From Arcuatula senhousia (taxonomy: Eukaryota > Mollusca > Bivalvia > Mytilida > Mytilidae), in contig OZ020313.1 in NCBI GenBank assembly GCA_963971305.1, positions 22,641,260-22,705,259 of the forward strand: a DNA stretch of 64,000 bases, in the 5' to 3' direction. Shown piece after piece: positions 34,787 through 47,359 of this stretch. Both the position numbers and the translations under genes were made by a program. Positions within the stretch are counted from its first letter, which is position 1, and every line of letters begins with the position of its first letter. The notes under the pieces were generated by a model. The model worked only from the letters and a program-made list of their open reading frames with translations, was not told where the DNA came from and made no database searches.

Positions 34787-37700
34787 ATTGACTATCCAGA
34801 AATCGTTGAAGGTATAATGCCACGACATAGGTTTATGGCTGCTTATGAACAGAAGGTGGAACCACCAGATAGGAAGTGGCAATATTTACTGTTTGCCGCA
34901 GAACCATATGAAACTATAGCGTTCAAGGTATCATAATGTGTAATGTTTTAATATACAAATACCAAAACAGGTAATTTGGTTATGCTGTGTATGTATATTT
35001 CAATGAGTTAAATCAAAACATTGGAAGGTCAAAAACCCAAAGTATTGAACAAAAAGTACTCAAAACCAAAAAAAAACCAAACAGGAAAGCCAAATCCAGC
35101 ACTGAGGTTATTGAGCATGAGCAAAACAAGAAAAGAAACTTGGGGTTTTAAACAATTTTTGTCCCCAGCCGCAACGCGTCGGAGGGACTTAGTAATGGTC
35201 TCCGTCCGTCCATCACGTTTTTAGCTCACCTGGCCAAAGGCCATGTGAGCTATTGCCATCACTTGGCGTCCGTCGTCGTCGTCCGTCGTCGTCGTCCGTC
35301 GTCGTCGTTAACTTTTCTTCAAACTTCTTCTCCTCTGAAACGGCTGCACAGATTCAAACCAAATTTGGTCTGGTGGTACTTTAGGGTATCCCCCACAGAA
35401 CTGATGTGGGGATTTTTGATTCGTCGAAAAACATGGCCGCCGTTGCTAAAAATAGACCAGGGGGGTCAGACTACTGTTTTTGGCTTGTAAATCAAAAAGT
35501 ATAAGAGATAGATGAAATCTGATGCCACGCTACTGCTTCAGCATCAAAAGTTCTACAAAAGTCTCCATTCAGTCGAAGTTGTCAGATGACCCCTTATGGG
35601 AGTTACGGCCCCTAAAAGGTGAAAAATAGCATTTTTTCATGTTTTTTGGCCTATGGAATGAAAACTATTGCAGATAGAGAGAAGCTGTTGCTTGCTTAAG
35701 TGTTCAGCTCATTTAGCTCTACAAAAGTCTCCATAAGGTCAAAGTTGTCAGATGACTCTTTATAGGGGTTATGGTCCCTTAAAGGCAAAAAATAGAGTTT
35801 TTGGCCTATAGAATGAAAACTATTGCAGATAGAGAAAAGCTGTTGCTTGTTTAAATGTTCAGCTCGTTTAGCTCTACACAAGCCTCCATAGGGTCGAAGT
35901 TGTCAGATGACCCCTTATAGGGGTTACGGCCCCTTAAAGGCAAAAAATAGTGTTTTTGGCCTATAGAATGAAAACTATTGCAGATAGAGAAAAGCTGTTG
36001 CTTGCTTAAATGTTCAGCTCATTTAGCTCTACAAAAGTCTCCATAGGGTCGAAGTTGTCAGATGACCCCCGATAGGGGTTACAGCCCCTTAAAGGCAAAA
36101 AATAGTGTTTTTGGCCTATGGAATGAAAACTATTGCAGTTAGAGAAAAGTTGTTGCTTGCTTAAATGTTCAGCTCATTTAGCTCTACAAAAGTTTCCTTA
36201 GGGTCAAATTTGCCAGATGACCCCTTATAGTGGTTACGGCATCTTAAAGACAAAAAATAGTGTTTTTGGCCTAAAGAAAGAAAACTTTTTTAGAGAAAAG
36301 ATGTTGCTTGCTTAAATGTTCAGCTTAATTAGCTCTACAAAAGTCTTTTTAGGGTCAAGTTGTCAGATGACCCCTTTAAGGGGTTATGGCCCTTTAAAGA
36401 TGAAAAATAGTGTTTTTTGCTTTGAAATGAAAACTATTGCAGATAGAGAAAAGCTTTTTATTGCTTAAACATTCAGCTCATTTAGCTATACAAAAGTCTT
36501 CAAAGGGTTGACATTAAGACCAGGTGAGCGATTCAGGCTCCTGGGAGCCTCTTGTTTGTGGGTGCAACTCCTTGGACACTACTGAACGGATGTTGCTAAA
36601 ACTTTACACAACAATAGGGTACAATTAGTAGATGATCATCCCATATTTGTAATTTTCCAAATGGCCACCGTTTCCATGGAAACAGGGAAGAAAGGTCAAA
36701 ATATAGGACATTCAATATCTCGGTTACCTAGGTGCACAGGATTCTGAAATTTTGTAGGCTGATAGAGCAAAAGGTACTCTATAATAATACGAAAAAAAAT
36801 TTTGAAGTGATATTTACGGTTTTCGAGTTATTTACGAATTTGTGATTTTTCAGTCCGAAAATGGGACTTTGTCAAACGTTTTTGTGGGTGCAACTCCTTG
36901 GACACTACTGAACAGATGTTGCTGAAACTTTACACACTGATAGGGTACTATTAGTAGGTGATCATCCCATATTTGAAATTTTCAAAATGGCCGCTGTTTC
37001 CATGGAAACGGGAAGAAAGGTCAAAATATAGGACATCCAATATCTCGGTTATCTAGGTGCACAGGGTTCTGAAATTTTGTAGACTGATAGAACAAAAGGT
37101 ACTCTATAATAATACGAAAAAAAATTTGAAACAATATTTACAGTTTTTGAGTTATTTACGAATTTGTGATTTTCTGGTCCAAAAAATGGGACTTTGTCAT
37201 ATCAAACATTTTTGTGGGTGCAACTCCTCGGATACTACTGAACGGATGTTGCTGAAACTTTACACACTGATAGGGTACTGATAACAGGTGATCATCCCAT
37301 ATTTTGACAACCTATTTCTATCGTTTCTCAGAGAATATATTGCTTGAATTGACAAACCACACAACTTTTATGCGGCGGCGGGGGACACATGGCTACGAGT
37401 AGCAATCTTGTGAAGTTTACAATCATAGATTTCAACAACAAAAAAGTTTATCTATTTTATTAATCAGGTTGGTAACCTATCATTTATGTGTGAATTCTTC
37501 ATAAAAATCTTACTATGCATAAAAGACTAAGAAAATTACGCTCTGCCAAACCTGGTGAATAAGATAGAGTAATAATTAGAATAAGAATTTTTTTCAGTAA
37601 ATTTAACTTTTGCAACTTGATGTCAAGAAGATGCTCATTTATCAACACAATTAACAAATTTAATTAAAAATTTCTATGGATTAAAGGTATTGTAAACCAA

Positions 37701-38912
37701 TTTATTTTCATGACTACAATCTTTTGCGTTATTGTCAAAGGGCAATTTTCCAGGTATTCATTTTCGTTATTATTCCTGAAAAACTAACATTACTATCTAA
37801 AAGTTATTTAGTTCACGACAATATATTTTTTGCGAATTTTGTGAAATCTGGGAATATAAATTGCTCCGGAAAATGAGTTGGTTTATAGTATCACATTGTG
37901 TCATAATTATGAAAAATAAGGAAAATTAATATATTCATGTATTTCTGTTAATCCATCTGCTGTTTTAATGACTTTAAAAATCATTGACTTTTGTATTCAT
38001 TGAAAGTATCTAAAACTTTTACAGGTTCCTAGCAGAGAAGTTGACAAAGACTCCAAGAAATTGTGGACACATTGGAACAAAGAAACAAAGCAGGTTGGTG
38101 CATACTTGATTATATAATCATGGGGTTTGGTAGATGATTTAAAACATACTAGATTAGATATGTGTATGATTCAAAACCAAAAGAAGATTTTTTGGTGCAA
38201 ATATTTTCGTTGGATTTATATTTGCAAATATACTAGTGATAAGAATTCCATATGAATAAACCTCTTGTGAAAATTTTCACTTTAACAGTTATAAAAAAGT
38301 TTGTTATATCAGAAAATAAGTTTGTTATATCAGAAAATAATGCAGTTGTACTCGAATAGAGAATTTCATATAAATGCTGATAATAGGATTACCCTATTAT
38401 CAGCATTTATATGAAATTCTCTTTTCACTGCACCTGGGTTATTATAGCATTTTTTTTAAGAGAGCAAAATAGTGTGTTTGAGGGATAACAATTTTAATTG
38501 AAAAAAAAATAATTTGTTTCCTTTTTTGTTGCAGTTTTTCCTACAGTTTGCATTCAAAGGAGAATCAAAGATGCCAGCACCAACTCCATCAGGACCCCCT
38601 CAACAGTCCCAGCCACCACCACAGAATGCACCACAGCTGCCACTCCCTCCACGACCCCACAGGATGCCGATGCCACCACGTCCACCACCACCCCCAGGGA
38701 TGATGATGAGGCCACCCCCTATGCCTCCACCACCGGGCACATTCATGGGACATCAAGGAATGCCGCATGGTCCACCTCACCTGGGGATGCCAGCCCCTCC
38801 TCCCCCTCCAGTTCCTCCTCCTGTTCCCCCACCAGTTGTTTCACATGGAGGGGGACCAGGACCAATAGCTCCTCCACCCCCTCCACCCCCATCAAAACCC
38901 CCAGAATCTTAG
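34787..38912 (+). CDS. SF3A2: Splicing factor 3A subunit 2, C-terminal three exons (5' part not in window)
   Basis: Exons 34787-34927, 38025-38093 and 38535-38912 join in frame (47 + 23 + 125 residues), all GT-AG and phase 0. The first reads IDYPEIVEGIMPRHRF, then EQKVEPPDRKWQYL and AAEPYETIAFK; the second VPSREVDKDSKKLWTHWNKE; the third FFLQFAFK, then a proline-rich tail with PPPPPP runs. This matches the conserved part of SF3A2 (SAP62), a subunit of the SF3a complex of U2 snRNP acting in pre-spliceosome assembly in the nucleus. The proline-rich tail follows as in other SF3A2 proteins but lacks the long HPP-type repeats of vertebrates. The N-terminal matrin-type zinc finger must lie upstream; I do not recognise it in 1-34786, which suggests an intron of at least 34.8 kb. 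The second intron (34928-38024) also holds nested repeats. Confidence 0.95.
35156..37412 (+). repeat. Dispersed repeat split by a nested insertion
   Basis: Left part 35156-35222 (GTCCCCAGCCGCAACGCGTC to CACGTTTTT) and right part from ~36554 (TTTGTGGGTGCAACTCCTTG) are contiguous, inverted, in the copy at 51727-52582. The right part has two to three ~330-base units with AACGGATGTTGCTGAAACTT and ends near GCGGCGGCGGGGGACACATG. Confidence 0.85.
35223..36553 (+). mobile_element. GCTCACCTGG-family non-autonomous element, nested insertion
   Basis: Left end AGCTCACCTGGCCAAAGGCC, then ATGTGAGCT (self-complementary); right end CCAGGTGAGCG, then a hairpin AGGCTCCTGGGAGCCT. Outer ends are inverted over ~10 bases. 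Inside are about six ~170-base tandem units (ATTTAGCTCTACAAAAGTCT). No protein seen. Confidence 0.8.
38358..38422. repeat. Perfect 30 bp hairpin in an SF3A2 intron
   Basis: Arms 38358-38387 and 38393-38422 are exact inverted copies around a 5-base loop (ATTAC). It lies about 110 bases upstream of the last SF3A2 exon. It may be a small foldback repeat. Confidence 0.9.
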
Positions 38913-38979
38913 AACAATTAAACTGTGGAGAAATACGTCGAAAATATGTATATCATGTTTTAAAGGAACTCATTTTAAA

Positions 38980-38985
38980 AATAAA
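38980..38985 (+). terminator. Poly(A) signal of SF3A2
   Basis: AATAAA 68 bases after the stop codon, the first such hexamer downstream. Confidence 0.6.
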
Positions 38986-39505
38986 ATATTCTAACTAGTA
39001 GTTTATAATTTGTACTTGCAAGTGTAAATTTTGCATCTTGCATTGTTTACATATTCTGTGGACAAATTTTATAGTAAACCATCTATCTGTCTAAATATTT
39101 TGATTAAAACAAGAAACATGGATGCTGAACATCATAGTTATGAAGATGCTGACTGTCTGACTTTGTATCATCTTATGTCTGAGTTGTCTTAAAACAACTT
39201 TAATAAAACTTGGTACAGCTCCTAGCGAAACCTAAGAATCTGTGAAGAAAGCAGATGATATTTATATATGAATAGAAAATATGCATTTATGCAATATATG
39301 TGTACACTCAGGTAGAAAAAAAATGAGATGTGGGATAAGTGTCACTACCATATAAACTGTAATTTAAAAAATCTAAAATGAAAAACAGCCAACAGCATTC
39401 AATGTGACCAGCTGTTTTACAATGGACCCTAGATTAAGATATGTGTATGATTCAAAACCAATCCTAAAATGTCAAAGAATGACCCCCTTCTTGACATGGA
39501 ACAAA

Positions 39506-39711
39506 TACCGTGGTTTCATTTCTTGGGGTACCAATTTTCGTAGTTTTCGTCAACCACTAACATATGAATCCAACGAAGTATTATTTTAACATTGATTCCT
39601 TTGCAGCAACATGTTCAAACCAAGAAATTAAAAATCAAATGAAATATCCTTATAAGCATGATAAGAGAAACAACAAAAATGATACCCATGAAAATAAATG
39701 AATCCACAGTA
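39506..39711 (+). mobile_element. MITE with TACYGTGGWTTCATTT ends
   Basis: Left end TACCGTGGTTTCATTT, right end AAATGAATCCACAGTA (inverted, two mismatches). The body GGGGTACCAATTTTCGTAG is shared with 28600 and 61265. Confidence 0.8.
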
Positions 39712-41880
39712 ACAAAACTGAATGAGTACAAACATCAGCTTTGATAAAGATTCTTGGCTTAGGAATGGCACATGTAAAATGTGGTAGGGTTAAAGTAGTT
39801 TTTTTGTGGGCCCAACTATTTTCCCTTTTGATAATCAATAACAAAGCACAAAAGTAACGCAAAGTAAAATCAAATGTTTAATGCAACAAGAGAGAGCCTC
39901 TGTTTTCCCACTTAAGGGATTGCTTTTAAACTTTGTACACTTGTGTACCAGAAAGTGAACAAATAGAACAACTACAGATTGAAGTCCAATCACTTAAAGC
40001 TGCAGTACAGGAGTTAACCCAGTATGCTGCTCAAGGGTCCACTGGGTCCTGTAATTGTTTTAGTGTGTGCTTTACCAAGTTCTGATTAACAGTTTAAGAG
40101 TTTTATCCATTTTACTGCTTTCTTTCAATAACAATTAAAAGCTATTGTACCCCTGTGTACCTGATCTTTAGGTTGTTTTCTTGACTAACTAGTTTCTTTA
40201 TTATTACTTGCAAGGTGCATGTAGAGCATGTTTGGGCACTAGTTAAGAAGCTTAAACATTAGAGATCTGGTGAGCGATTCAAGCTCTTGGGAGCCTCCAG
40301 TTATCATTAAAATGAGATTCACTTCTGCAGATCTGAGCATATCTTGCCAACTGTGAAAGATGACATGATTGCTGGTGGCACCCTTTCTTCCAGATTTTAA
40401 AGGAAAACTTTCTCAATTCATGCTTGATTAATCACAGAAGAAGGGGGTATCTTTCTTATGTAAACCAGCTGAAGGTCAGAACGGTAACGTCACAAAACTT
40501 TAGACAGGTAGGATATGAAGATAAGAACAAAATGACAAACAATGAACTGTTAACACAGATATGTCTCGTCTATCACAGTAAAAAATGAAGTAAAAAAAAA
40601 GATGCTAATGTTGTGTCTTCAACATGATGAAGGGGTCAATTATGTGGCAGAAACATCACTTGCAATTACTCATGAAATTGATCTGTATTCATGCAAATGA
40701 AACTGTATACCAAGTATCAGTGGTGTACTATTTCTTGTTCACAGACTAGGAAAAACAAGCATTCTGAGAGTATTTTCGTAAAGAGATTTTCGGCTCCTTT
40801 ACTTGAGATGGGGAAAACTCGCAATAATAACAATTTATATAAAGTTCAAATAATAATTATTTTCATAGAAGTAAATACAACAATAACAATAAAGTACACA
40901 AATGGAATGTCCAATTTCACAAAAGTCCTCGCTAACGGTGAATCCGTATGTATAAAGTTCGTAATGGGAAGTCCGTATAGTTTCGCTTGGAAAATCCGAA
41001 GTGTGCTTAATGCTCAAACAGTCCCTATTTATCTTCAAATATGTGACACTATTCGCCTAATTGCAAATTATCTAATTGAATTAAAATGAGTACAATAGAT
41101 CGAAAAGTAAATTTGACATAAGATTAAGTAATTAACAAATCTCTACTTGACGTGAAATGACATGATTTTTTCCTAATTAAACAGTCCCGACTCTTGAGTA
41201 AAAAAGTTTAAATTCCCACTATGACAGTATTGGCAATTTGCGAAACAATACATAGTTCTTCCCTACCGGCCTCATATTTCAGTCACTGTAAAAAAAATTA
41301 GAGAAATTATTTTTTTTATTTTTTTTTTATGCTGATTAGGATACTTAAAACAAAATGTAGAAGTAGAGTTTGTTCTAGTTTATGGCCTTAATTCGTTACT
41401 GGCCAAAAACATAACTGAGGCAACTGACTTGCCGAAACAAATTTTAGACGAAAACATTAACGTTTGTCGAGTAAAGCCGTTTTTATACCCCCGAAAGATA
41501 GAAGGAATTTAAATGCGTGTTGATCCAAAGAAAAAAATGCAGAATGGAACTGCTGCACAGTTTGCCCAAACTGCGGCATCCGTAGTCTGAGATGGATGCC
41601 TTGAATGCTTTGGCCGGAAATAAAATACCAGGAATAAAATAAAACCCGAAAACCACTTATTTGTTGTGTCGCATGTGCCATAAATTATTAAGATAACTTG
41701 GAGTTAAATCTAGATTATTAGAATTTTTGCCTACTTGTATTACATGAATTAATAAATGTTATACCACTCTTTATTTCATATCGTCACAATATCGATTTGC
41801 CGTAATAAGAAAATTCTTATTGTTACCGTCGTAAACGATTAGGTCTCCGTCCTGTCATCAGTCCCCGATTTTCGTGTTTG

Positions 41881-41911
41881 CCGTAACAATAAGAATTTCT
41901 TATTGTTACGG
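41881..41911. repeat. 31-base perfect palindrome
   Basis: CCGTAACAATAAGAA and its inverse are separated by one base. A partial relative (AAGAAAATTCTTATTGTTAC) lies ~70 bases to the left. Confidence 0.85.
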
Positions 41912-41989
41912 TTTGCCCAAATTTGCCGTAACCGTATCCTGTGCCAATTATTTTTACGTATCCTGTGCCAATTATTTTACATATTAAGC

Positions 41990-42425
41990 TTGATCAGTTC
42001 ATTATCTGCAAGGGATAATAAAAAATTCAAGTGCAGAAAATAAATTTCAGTGGACTTTCAAAGTTCAATGGGCCATACCTCGTGCAAAAATTTGCAGCTG
42101 GAAATTAAATGAAACATAAACTTGATCTGTAACTCATCATGGTAGACTCGCATACCGAAAATCAGTTCATTATCTATAAACATTTAGAATAAAGTGCAGA
42201 AAATGAAATTTCAGTGAATGTTCAAAGTTCAAAGGACATAACTGACTCTCGTAAAAATTTGTGGATCCACACGAAACTCGAACTTGATCTGTAACTCATC
42301 ATGGTAGACCCGCATACCATATCTATAAGCGTTTAGAAAAAAAACGGAGAAAACTGAGGCGTAACAGACAGACGGACGGACGGGCAGAGTGCAAACCTAT
42401 AGTTCCCCTCGGCTTTACCCGTAGG
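41990..42425 (+). repeat. ~180 bp unit repeat (TCAGTTCATTATCTATAAGC family)
   Basis: Units contain TGATCTGTAACTCATCATGG and AAATTTCAGTGAA. The same repeat lies at 48740-48880 and 50128-50690, where it is split by the foldback element. Confidence 0.75.
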
Positions 42426-43474
42426 GGACTTAAAACATTAACATTTACCTAAAAATGTATAAAATCTCGTCAGAAGATCGTGACTGCATTAACATACGAT
42501 TAATTCCTCTTGGAATTGGCCTGTACTGATGCTTACGCAACTGCATACTAAATATCAATTGTGTGCAATGAAGTCTCCATCTTTAACAGACAAAAAAAAA
42601 CATATTTACCTAGGCCAAACCAATATTAAATCCCAAAGTCAATAGACCGTGACTGCAGAAGTAAGCAGATAAAATGTTCTTTGAATTAATCTGTACTGAT
42701 GCTAATGCTAATGCAATTCCAAATATCAATGGTCCACCGCAACTGGTTCAGATGAGATGCTTTTAAACTGATCACTACATACCAACTATCAATGGTGTAC
42801 CATAACTTGTTACAGTAATGTTGCTGTGTAATAGCTAGGCATCTGATATTTGGTATACAGACTTTGGGTTGTGGTTTATGCAAATGGTGATATGCCGTAT
42901 GACCTTGACCTCATTTTCATGCTTCAATGACTCTGTAAACTTAGGTCTTTTTCAGCGCGTAAACTTCTTTGAAAGACTTCTGCGGAAATGAATTGCTTGA
43001 AAAGTATAATACTTAGACATCTGAAATTTGGTGTACAGACAATTGGGTTTATGGTTTATGCAACAGATAGACCGTGGCATGCCGTATGACCCTGACCCCA
43101 AATTTATGGTTCAATGACTCTATGAAATTAAATCTTTTTTGGGGGTCATAAACTTCTTTGTAGGACTTGTGGAATATGAATTACTTGAATAGTATAATAG
43201 CTAGGCATCTGATATTAGTATAAAGACACTTAGGGTTGAAGTCTACGCAACTGAAGGCTGCTGGCTGTTTTCCATTGTGGATTTATTTAAATTGTCGTTT
43301 ATATAGTAGGTTGAGTCGTGTATACTTATTCCACATCTCATTATCTTCTATTTAGTAGATAATGAATTACTTTAAAAGTAGTAATTCTTAGGTATCTGAT
43401 ATCAGTTATCAGTTATTTAGTATATCAACAACTGTTACCATGCCATGTCATGATGTTACCTTGACTCCATTTTT

Positions 43475-44500
43475 GACTCGCCTGCGAAGCAGAGTTTCTT
43501 AACCGGCGGCGGCGGCGTTAGCTTTTTGGAAAAAGTTTTATAAGCATCTCCATATCTCAAGAACTATAGGTCCTAGGTTGATGAAACTTGGTATGCATAT
43601 GCCCCAGTAGTAGCTTAGCACAGTTGCATCCCCCAATTTTGACCTTGACCTTGATTTTCCGGTTGAGTGACTTTGACAATTTTCAATACATATTATAGCA
43701 ATGGAAAAGTTTTGCGAGCACCTCCATATATCAAGAACTGGAGATGAAACTTGGTATGAATATGCCCTAGTAATAGCTTAGCACAGTTGCATCCCCATCT
43801 TTTGACCTTGACCTTGATTTTCCTGTTGAGTAACTTAGACAATTTTCAATACATATAATAGCAATGGAAAAGTTTTGCGAGCACCTCCATATATCAAGAA
43901 CTATAGATGAAACTTGGTATGCATATGTCCTAGTAATAGCTTAGCACAGTTGCATCCCCATCTTTTGACCTTTACTTTGATTTTCCGGTTGAGTGACTTT
44001 GACAATTTTCAATACATATAATACATGTAGTAATGGAAAAGTTTTGCGGGCACCTCCATATATCAAGAACTATAAGTCCTAGGTTGATGAAACTTGGTAT
44101 GCATATGCCCCAGTAATAGCTTAGCACAGTTACATCCCCATCATTTGACCTTGATCTTGATTTTCAGGTTGAGTGACTTTGAAAATTTTCAATACATATA
44201 CATGTAATACCAATGTTAAGGTTTAGCAAACACCTCCATATCTCAAGTATTATTGGTCCAAGGTCGATGAAACTTGGTATGCATATGCCCTAGTAATAGC
44301 TTAGCACAGTTGCATCCCCATCTTCTGACCTTGACCTTGATTTTCTGGTTGAGTGACTTTGATTATTTTTATTGCATATACTAGCAATGTTTAAGTTCTA
44401 TAAACATCTTTTGATCTGAGAAACTGAAAATCCATGTAAATTCAAAATATAGTGAAAGTAAGAAAGAATAATTATTTCTGATGGTGCCGGCAGGCGAGAC
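43475..44500 (+). repeat. Non-autonomous element with GACTCGCCTGCGA ends and internal tandem units
   Basis: Left end GACTCGCCTGCGAAGCAGAG, then a GGC run; right end GCCGGCAGGCGAGAC. About five tandem units of ~180 bases carry TTGCGAGCACCTCCATATAT and TTGACCTTGACCTTGATTTT. Same family as 21131-22057 by its ends, but different internal units. Confidence 0.8.
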
Positions 44501-45150
44501 ATACTTTAGTGTTAACTCTTGTTATACTTCAATGACCCTGTGAACTTGGGTCATTGGAAGATGTGAACTTTTTTGGAAGACTTTTGTGGAAAATTATTTG
44601 CTTGAAAAGTCTTATACTAATATGGGACCTTAACCTCATGTTAACACTTTCATTACTTTATGGTTTATTGTGGTGCTCAGTTTTTCGTGAACTGTGGTAC
44701 CTATTATCACTAAAGGTCCTTTGTGGTTGTTAAGTTTCATTCTGTCATTTGCCTTCAGTGTCTTTCTAATCGAAAGGACTAACCAACTCGTACTTATTTT
44801 GAATTGCCGCTTCATTGTGGACTGTGTCGCGTACACTTATTCCATATCTCATTATTTTCTATTTAGGCCTAAATTCACCTTTATGAGTTTGACAGTGACG
44901 CCTACAAAGACGAGACATACTTTTAGTGGTCACACCTGTTTATTATAAAAGCTGCTGCAATTTGGGAAAATTTTGAAACTTAATAATTCGAAACCAAGCA
45001 TGGAAAGGTGATCCATTGTTCACACACAGGAAAGAGTATATACCCAATATTGATAACCATTTTGATTTAGTTATTGGTTTGGGGGTCAGGTGTCACCACT
45101 AACCTTAAAAACATTCTTATCTCTTCTGGATGTCCTTGTTATAAGTTATA

Positions 45151-46380
45151 ATGGATATGGGTTCTTCACGCTATGGTATGTTGGTTCTGTTATTCCTTAT
45201 TCCAAATGTGGAATCCTTTGATTTGGACGAGGTTGGTAAAGTGGTGACCATGTTGACCTCAAAGTTAATACAGCAAGAGGAAAGAATTGAATATCTGGAA
45301 AAGCAAGTGATTGACAAATATGAAACAGAAATACGCAGTTTGAAGCAGGACATCCAGAGTCTAAAAGATAACAAACACGACTCAAAAGGTAACATATGCA
45401 TAATTTTGCTGCATGGACTATGCTGCTTAAGCGATTTTTCTTACTTATGTATCAACAACATATAGAAACTTGAGAAAAGTGCAATGTATTCTTAATAAAA
45501 AAGAAGCAATTCAGCTATTTAAAGATAACTTATTTGTATACTTCGGTAGGCGTGCTTTTCAACAGAAAATGGATGTTAAATTGCATGGACACTAGCAATC
45601 GAAACTAACCTTCACATTAGTGAAATTGTTGGTGGATTTAAATTCCACGGCATCATCTGTTTTGTGTTGAAGAACACATCAAAGCTAATAAATTCTTCGT
45701 GTAAAGCAGGAATTGCTTACCCTTTCGGATCACATGTGTTTTAAAGGGAGTTCCACTTAGTTAAGTTCTTTTTGTTCGTTTTTTTTCCATATTGATGCAA
45801 GTTGTCTCCATAGTGTTTATGAATTTTGTCGTTGTTTATTTGGAATATATGATTTTAATGCCAATTTGTGATTTCTTTGATTAGAGGTTTATTTACTCTC
45901 TTAACTTTTACATTTACTTGTCTTTTTATAGACAAAAGGCTTTTACTTGAGAGTACGCCATCACCCAACCATGTGACTTCTGCGTTCTATGCTGATTTAA
46001 GCCACCATGAAGATAAAGCAGGAAGCCATCATATCTTCATTTTTGACGAAGTGAAACTGAACTATGGCGGACACTATGACCACTTTACAGGGGTATATAC
46101 GGTTCCTGTCACCGGAATTTATGGGTTTACTTATTCTATCAGAGCGGGAGGTTCCGTTTCCGACACGATAGAAATTATTCGAAATGCAGCCGTTGAAGGA
46201 GCCGTGTTTATTCATGAAGATCGTCTCCAGGAAACTGTAACAGGAAATGCCGTCATTCATGCAATAAAAGGGGATAAGATTTTCATCCGTTCCCAACCAG
46301 TGACCCCCTTCACTGGGATCGTCTTAAGTGATGTAAGAGGTCGTTCATCTTTCGCGGGCTGGTTGATTTTTGAGGAATAA
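45151..46380 (+). CDS. Secreted C1q domain-containing protein 1
   Basis: Two exons, 45151-45388 and 45932-46380, join in phase 1 to give 228 residues. Residues 1-22 (MDMGSSRYGMLVLLFLIPNV then ES) are a signal peptide. Residues ~30-76 are a predicted coiled coil (KLIQQEERIEYLEKQVIDKY). The C1q domain follows from SAFYADLS to the end, with IFIFDEVKLNYGGHYD, FTGVYTVPVTGIYGFTYSI and the closing SSFAGWLIF. There is no collagen stretch, as is usual for bivalve C1qDC proteins, which are secreted lectin-like immune recognition molecules; the ligand is unknown. The next gene, 1 kb downstream, has the same exon plan and intron phase, so the two are tandem duplicates. Confidence 0.93.
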
Positions 46381-46381
46381 A
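46376..46381 (+). terminator. Possible poly(A) signal overlapping the stop codon of C1q gene 1
   Basis: AATAAA spans the TAA stop (46378-46380). It may be fortuitous; no other exact hexamer was noticed in the next 150 bases. Confidence 0.3.
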
Positions 46382-46869
46382 ATCTACAAATTATTGACTT
46401 GTCTTATAAAACAATGTGCGGTTCTTTAACATCATTATACATTCATAAAAAGATACATTTTGAAACATCAAACAAGAAAACAATATACTTTAAAACTGTA
46501 AAAAGCAACTAACAGTTTCCAGCTTTGGATGCTTGTTTTTTAAAGCATTGTCTTTCAGTTACAAAAAAAAAAATAGCGAGAGAGCTAAAAAAAAAACCAA
46601 CAACATCTCAAGTATTCTTATATTCACCAGTTTAAAAACAGTATGAAACCATTGGTAGTTAAGTCACAATTTGACGAAATTGCTTACACCTCTGAACCAC
46701 TTGGGTTAACTCTAGTTTTAGACGTGTATTAATAGTTGTTTTTATTTATATATTTTTTTTATCTGAGTTTCTTTCGAATTTCAATACGTCTTGAGATTCG
46801 AATACTTTTCAGTTGGTTCAGTTTAACTTCCTACATTATAATTTTCAAACCACAATCTAAAATAAAACT

Positions 46870-47240
46870 AGAAGCCTCACAAATTAATACCTCCGCCCCT
46901 AAAAATCATGTTGATCAAATTCTAAAATAGAAGGTGCACATTATGTCACAAAGATTGTGTGAAAGTTTCATGACAATCCATCAAAGGGTTTAGGAGGAGT
47001 TGCTGAAAACAGATGGGTACCCCTTGTCACCAAATGGCCAAGTCCGTGTTTTGCCATAGGAAACCCCAATATCATTCTGATAAAATTTTAAAATAGGAGA
47101 TGCACATCTACATTATGTCAAAAAAAATGTGTTAAAGTTTCATGAAAATCCATCAAGGGCTTAGGAGGAGTTGCGGATAAGGATGGGTAACCCTTGTAAG
47201 TGGAACAGCTAAGTCAATGTTTTGCTATGGGAAATCATAT
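46870..47240 (+). repeat. Dispersed repeat (family of 10955-11412)
   Basis: Two diverged units between the C1q genes, each with TTAGGAGGAGTTG and TGGGTA after a TCATGACAATCCATCAA-like stretch. Confidence 0.7.
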
Positions 47241-47359
47241 TCATTAAAAACTACACAATGTAGAACTTCAATCAAAATAACAAAGTCTTATCTACACAAC
47301 TGACACATTTTCATATACATAACAGACACGAAGTTTGTCGGATTTCTTGTAATTTCTGA

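Larger units (their letters stand above)
38986..43474. other. Intergenic repeats and unique DNA between SF3A2 and the C1q genes
   Basis: No gene supported. Holds a MITE (39506-39711), a decayed GCTCACCTGG end near 40260-40305, fragments of the GTCTCGCC family (40550-40740 and 42480-42820), a perfect short palindrome (41881-41911) and a tandem repeat block (41990-42425). Confidence 0.5.

Noticed and set aside
38589..38780. Minus-strand Trp/His-rich frame
   Set aside because: Reverse reading of the proline codons of SF3A2.
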